DNA of 64,000 nt from VRUE01 sp963748075. Its GTDB lineage: Bacteria > Actinomycetota > Thermoleophilia > Solirubrobacterales > 70-9. Where the stretch lies: NCBI GenBank assembly GCA_963748075.1, contig CAVVHQ010000028.1:1-64000 (forward strand), read 5' to 3'. This document shows, piece after piece, positions 62,272 through 64,000 of the stretch (positions within the stretch are counted from its first letter, which is position 1; every line of letters begins with the position of its first letter). The notes under the pieces were generated by a model. That model was not told the DNA's origin. It did no database searches and saw only the letters and a program-made list of their open reading frames with translations. A program made the position numbers and the translations under genes.

Positions 62272-64000
62272 ATGGGGAACGCTCGTCGGCTGCCGAGGCT
62301 GCGCCGACCCCTTGTCGCGGGGGACGGCCGGCGCGGCTCCGGGGGCGGCGGTTGGCGCGGGCCCGCGGCCGTGCTGCTGGCCGTCGTCGTCACCTGCGGC
62401 GTCCTGGGTGTGGTCGGCCTCGGGGTCGAGCACCGTCTCCAGCCGACCTCGCTGATCGTCGAGGGCACCGACTCGGCGCGCGGTCAGGCGCTGGCCGAGG
62501 CGCACTTCGGCGACTCCTCGAACTTCGCAGTGCTGCTGCGCGGTCCGGCGGCGGCGATCGAACACCAGGGACCCGGCCTTGTGCGGGCGCTGCGCCGCGA
62601 CCCCGCGGTCACCGTCGTCTCCCCCTGGGACCGGGGCGTGGTTGCCTCGCTGCGCCCCGGGCCGCGGCGGGCGATCATCCTGCTCGACTACCACCTGCCG
62701 CTGGGCGAGGCGATGCGCGACACGGTGCCGGCGCTCGAACGAACCCTGGAGGCGCGCGTGCATCCGCCGCTGGAAGCGGTCCAATCCGGGTACGCGAGCG
62801 TATCGCGAGCGCTGCAGAGCGAATCGCTGGCGGCGACCGAGCGGGCCGAGCTGATCGCCGCGCCGCTGCTGCTCATCGTCCTCCTGCTCGTCTTCCGCTC
62901 GGTCCTCGCCGCGGCGATACCGCTGGCGCTCGGCGCGCTCACCGTCCTCGCCGGCCGCGGCGTGCTCGTCCTGCTCGACTCGGTGATGACGATTGAAGCG
63001 CTTTCGCTCGTCGTCTGCACGATGATGGGGTTGGCGCTCGGCGTCGACTACTCGCTCTTCACGGTCTCCCGCTTCCGCGAAGAGCTGGCCCGGGGGGCGG
63101 CGCCGGCGACCGCTGCGCGCACCGCCCGCCTCACCGCGGGGCGGACGATCGTGGTTGCCGGCTCGATTCTCTTCGCCTCGATCTTCCTCTCCGCCTTCCT
63201 CCAGCCGGGCACCCTGCTGCTCTCCCTGGCCGCGGCGCTGGTCGTCGTCACCCCGATCAGCGTCGCCCTCGCCGCGCTCGCCCTGCCGGCCCTGCTCGGG
63301 CTGCTCGGGAAGCGGATCGAGCTGGGAAGGATCGGCCGCGGCTCCGGCCGCCCCGGCCCCGGGGATGCCGCCCCCTCGCGCGTCGCCGCGGCAGCCGGCG
63401 CCGCGCTGCGCCGCCCCGCCCTGGCGACGGTGCTGATCGCGGCCCCACTGGTCCTCCTGGCCCTGCCCGCGCTCTCCTTCAACATCGGCGCCCCGGGAAT
63501 CGACGAGCTGCCCGCCTCGAGCCCGGCCCGGCAGAGCGCCGAAGAGATCGGGCGCGCGGTAGGTCCCGGCTGGGAGGCGCCCTTCCAGATCGTAGTTGCC
63601 ACTCGCCGCGGGCCGATCACGACACCCGCGCGGCTGCGCTTGCTCGCCCGCGCGCAGCGGCGAATCGCCGCCCAGCCGGGGGTGCGGGCGGTGATCGGGC
63701 CGGCGCCGATCGAGTCCGCCGTGCGGCCGCTGCGCAGCCTCGGGAAGCGGCTCTCATCGACGGGACGCGACGGGCCGGGGCAGCTCGCCCGCCTCGGTCC
63801 CGCGCTGCGCCGCGCTGCGCAGGCGGTCGAGCAGCTGCGCGGTGGTTTGGCGGGCGCCGCCGCGGGCAGCGGCCTGCTCGCCGAGGGCTCCGCCCGGGCC
63901 GCCGCGGGGGCGGGCCTGCTCGCCGCGGGCCTTGGCCGGGCCGCGGTTGCGGGGGACCAGGCCAGTGCGGCGATCGCCAGCCTGCGGGCCGGGAGCGAAC
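62272..64000 (+). CDS. MMPL/RND-family transporter, truncated by window end
   Basis: 576 codons are visible and the frame is open at the window edge. N-terminal helix is AAVLLAVVVTCGVLGVVGL, followed by an external domain. Helices include LIAAPLLLIVLLLVFRSVLA and MGLALGVDYSLFTVSRFREE, the latter bearing the GxDYSLF proton-relay aspartate and tyrosine. The second external domain begins at FNIGAPGIDELPASSPARQS. Near the edge the sequence turns Gly/Ala-rich (AGSGLLAEGSARAAAGAGLL). Such actinobacterial proteins export lipids, siderophores or drugs. ATG at 62272. Confidence 0.88.
   Translation, partial: MGNARRLPRLRRPLVAGDGRRGSGGGGWRGPAAVLLAVVVTCGVLGVVGLGVEHRLQPTSLIVEGTDSARGQALAEAHFGDSSNFAVLLRGPAAAIEHQGPGLVRALRRDPAVTVVSPWDRGVVASLRPGPRRAIILLDYHLPLGEAMRDTVPALERTLEARVHPPLEAVQSGYASVSRALQSESLAATERAELIAAPLLLIVLLLVFRSVLAAAIPLALGALTVLAGRGVLVLLDSVMTIEALSLVVCTMMGLALGVDYSLFTVSRFREELARGAAPATAARTARLTAGRTIVVAGSILFASIFLSAFLQPGTLLLSLAAALVVVTPISVALAALALPALLGLLGKRIELGRIGRGSGRPGPGDAAPSRVAAAAGAALRRPALATVLIAAPLVLLALPALSFNIGAPGIDELPASSPARQSAEEIGRAVGPGWEAPFQIVVATRRGPITTPARLRLLARAQRRIAAQPGVRAVIGPAPIESAVRPLRSLGKRLSSTGRDGPGQLARLGPALRRAAQAVEQLRGGLAGAAAGSGLLAEGSARAAAGAGLLAAGLGRAAVAGDQASAAIASLRAGSE

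Noticed and set aside
1..64000. CRISPR arrays, tRNA/rRNA genes, prophage or integrative-element ends
   Set aside because: No regularly spaced direct repeats, cloverleaf sequences or integrase genes were seen. The repeats present are palindromic and irregularly spaced.

Overview
The window is very GC-rich actinobacterial DNA, most plausibly from a soil member of the Thermoleophilia (Solirubrobacterales). Evidence for this: the base composition; frequent GTG/TTG starts and ATGA-type gene overlaps; a deazaflavin-nitroreductase-fold protein; a class II (B12-dependent) ribonucleotide reductase carrying an intein; a double-domain ThyX; and a complete 14-gene nuoA-N operon. The genus cannot be fixed from sequence reading alone.

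Layout. 31-5454: acyl-CoA dehydrogenase, RibD-type reductase, sulfotransferase, YbhN-like flippase, a small secreted protein and a TadE-like protein. 5548-11106: small unknowns, a CBS protein, then a membrane protein plus an ABC ATPase/FtsX-permease pair. 11215-14350: double ThyX, VOC protein, AEC transporter. 14226-30041: the whole respiratory complex I operon on the minus strand, nuoA first at 30041 and nuoN last. 30172-36948: a membrane protein, an intact IS1380-like insertion sequence, a nitroreductase-fold protein, a MazEF-like toxin-antitoxin pair, flavin reductase, cytochrome c, serS, a LuxR-type regulator, msrB. 37065-46293: thioesterase, MFS transporter, HAD phosphatase, a second ABC/FtsX pair, esterase, an excalibur protein, cytochrome P450. 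46322-51644: an HTH/nucleotidyltransferase pair and an intein-containing nrdJ that needs seven frame changes to read through. 51826-58858: hemolysin-III protein, siroheme dehydrogenase, epimerase, then a replication cluster topA-tmk-holB. 58811-64000: DUF2304 protein with a glycosyltransferase, a two-component system, and a truncated MMPL transporter.

The most unusual feature is the number of short palindromic repeats, of at least five sequence families, at gene junctions and inside reading frames. The nuo operon is a hot spot. A 147-bp element is inserted in frame in both nuoC and nuoD. A ~105-bp element sits in frame twice in nuoG, once in each orientation, and again between nuoJ and nuoK. 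A 49-bp palindrome forms the C-terminus of NuoM. A 47-bp palindrome interrupts nuoN, and removing it on paper restores the frame exactly. This resembles the Rickettsia palindromic elements, which insert into genes and are translated; I do not know of a description for this lineage.

Some genes work together: Nuo subunits make one proton-pumping NADH dehydrogenase; TopA, Tmk and HolB serve DNA replication; ThyX, Tmk and NrdJ supply dTTP/dNTPs; both FtsX-type ABC systems are probable envelope exporters or lipoprotein/macrolide-type transporters. No tRNA, rRNA, CRISPR array or prophage was seen.
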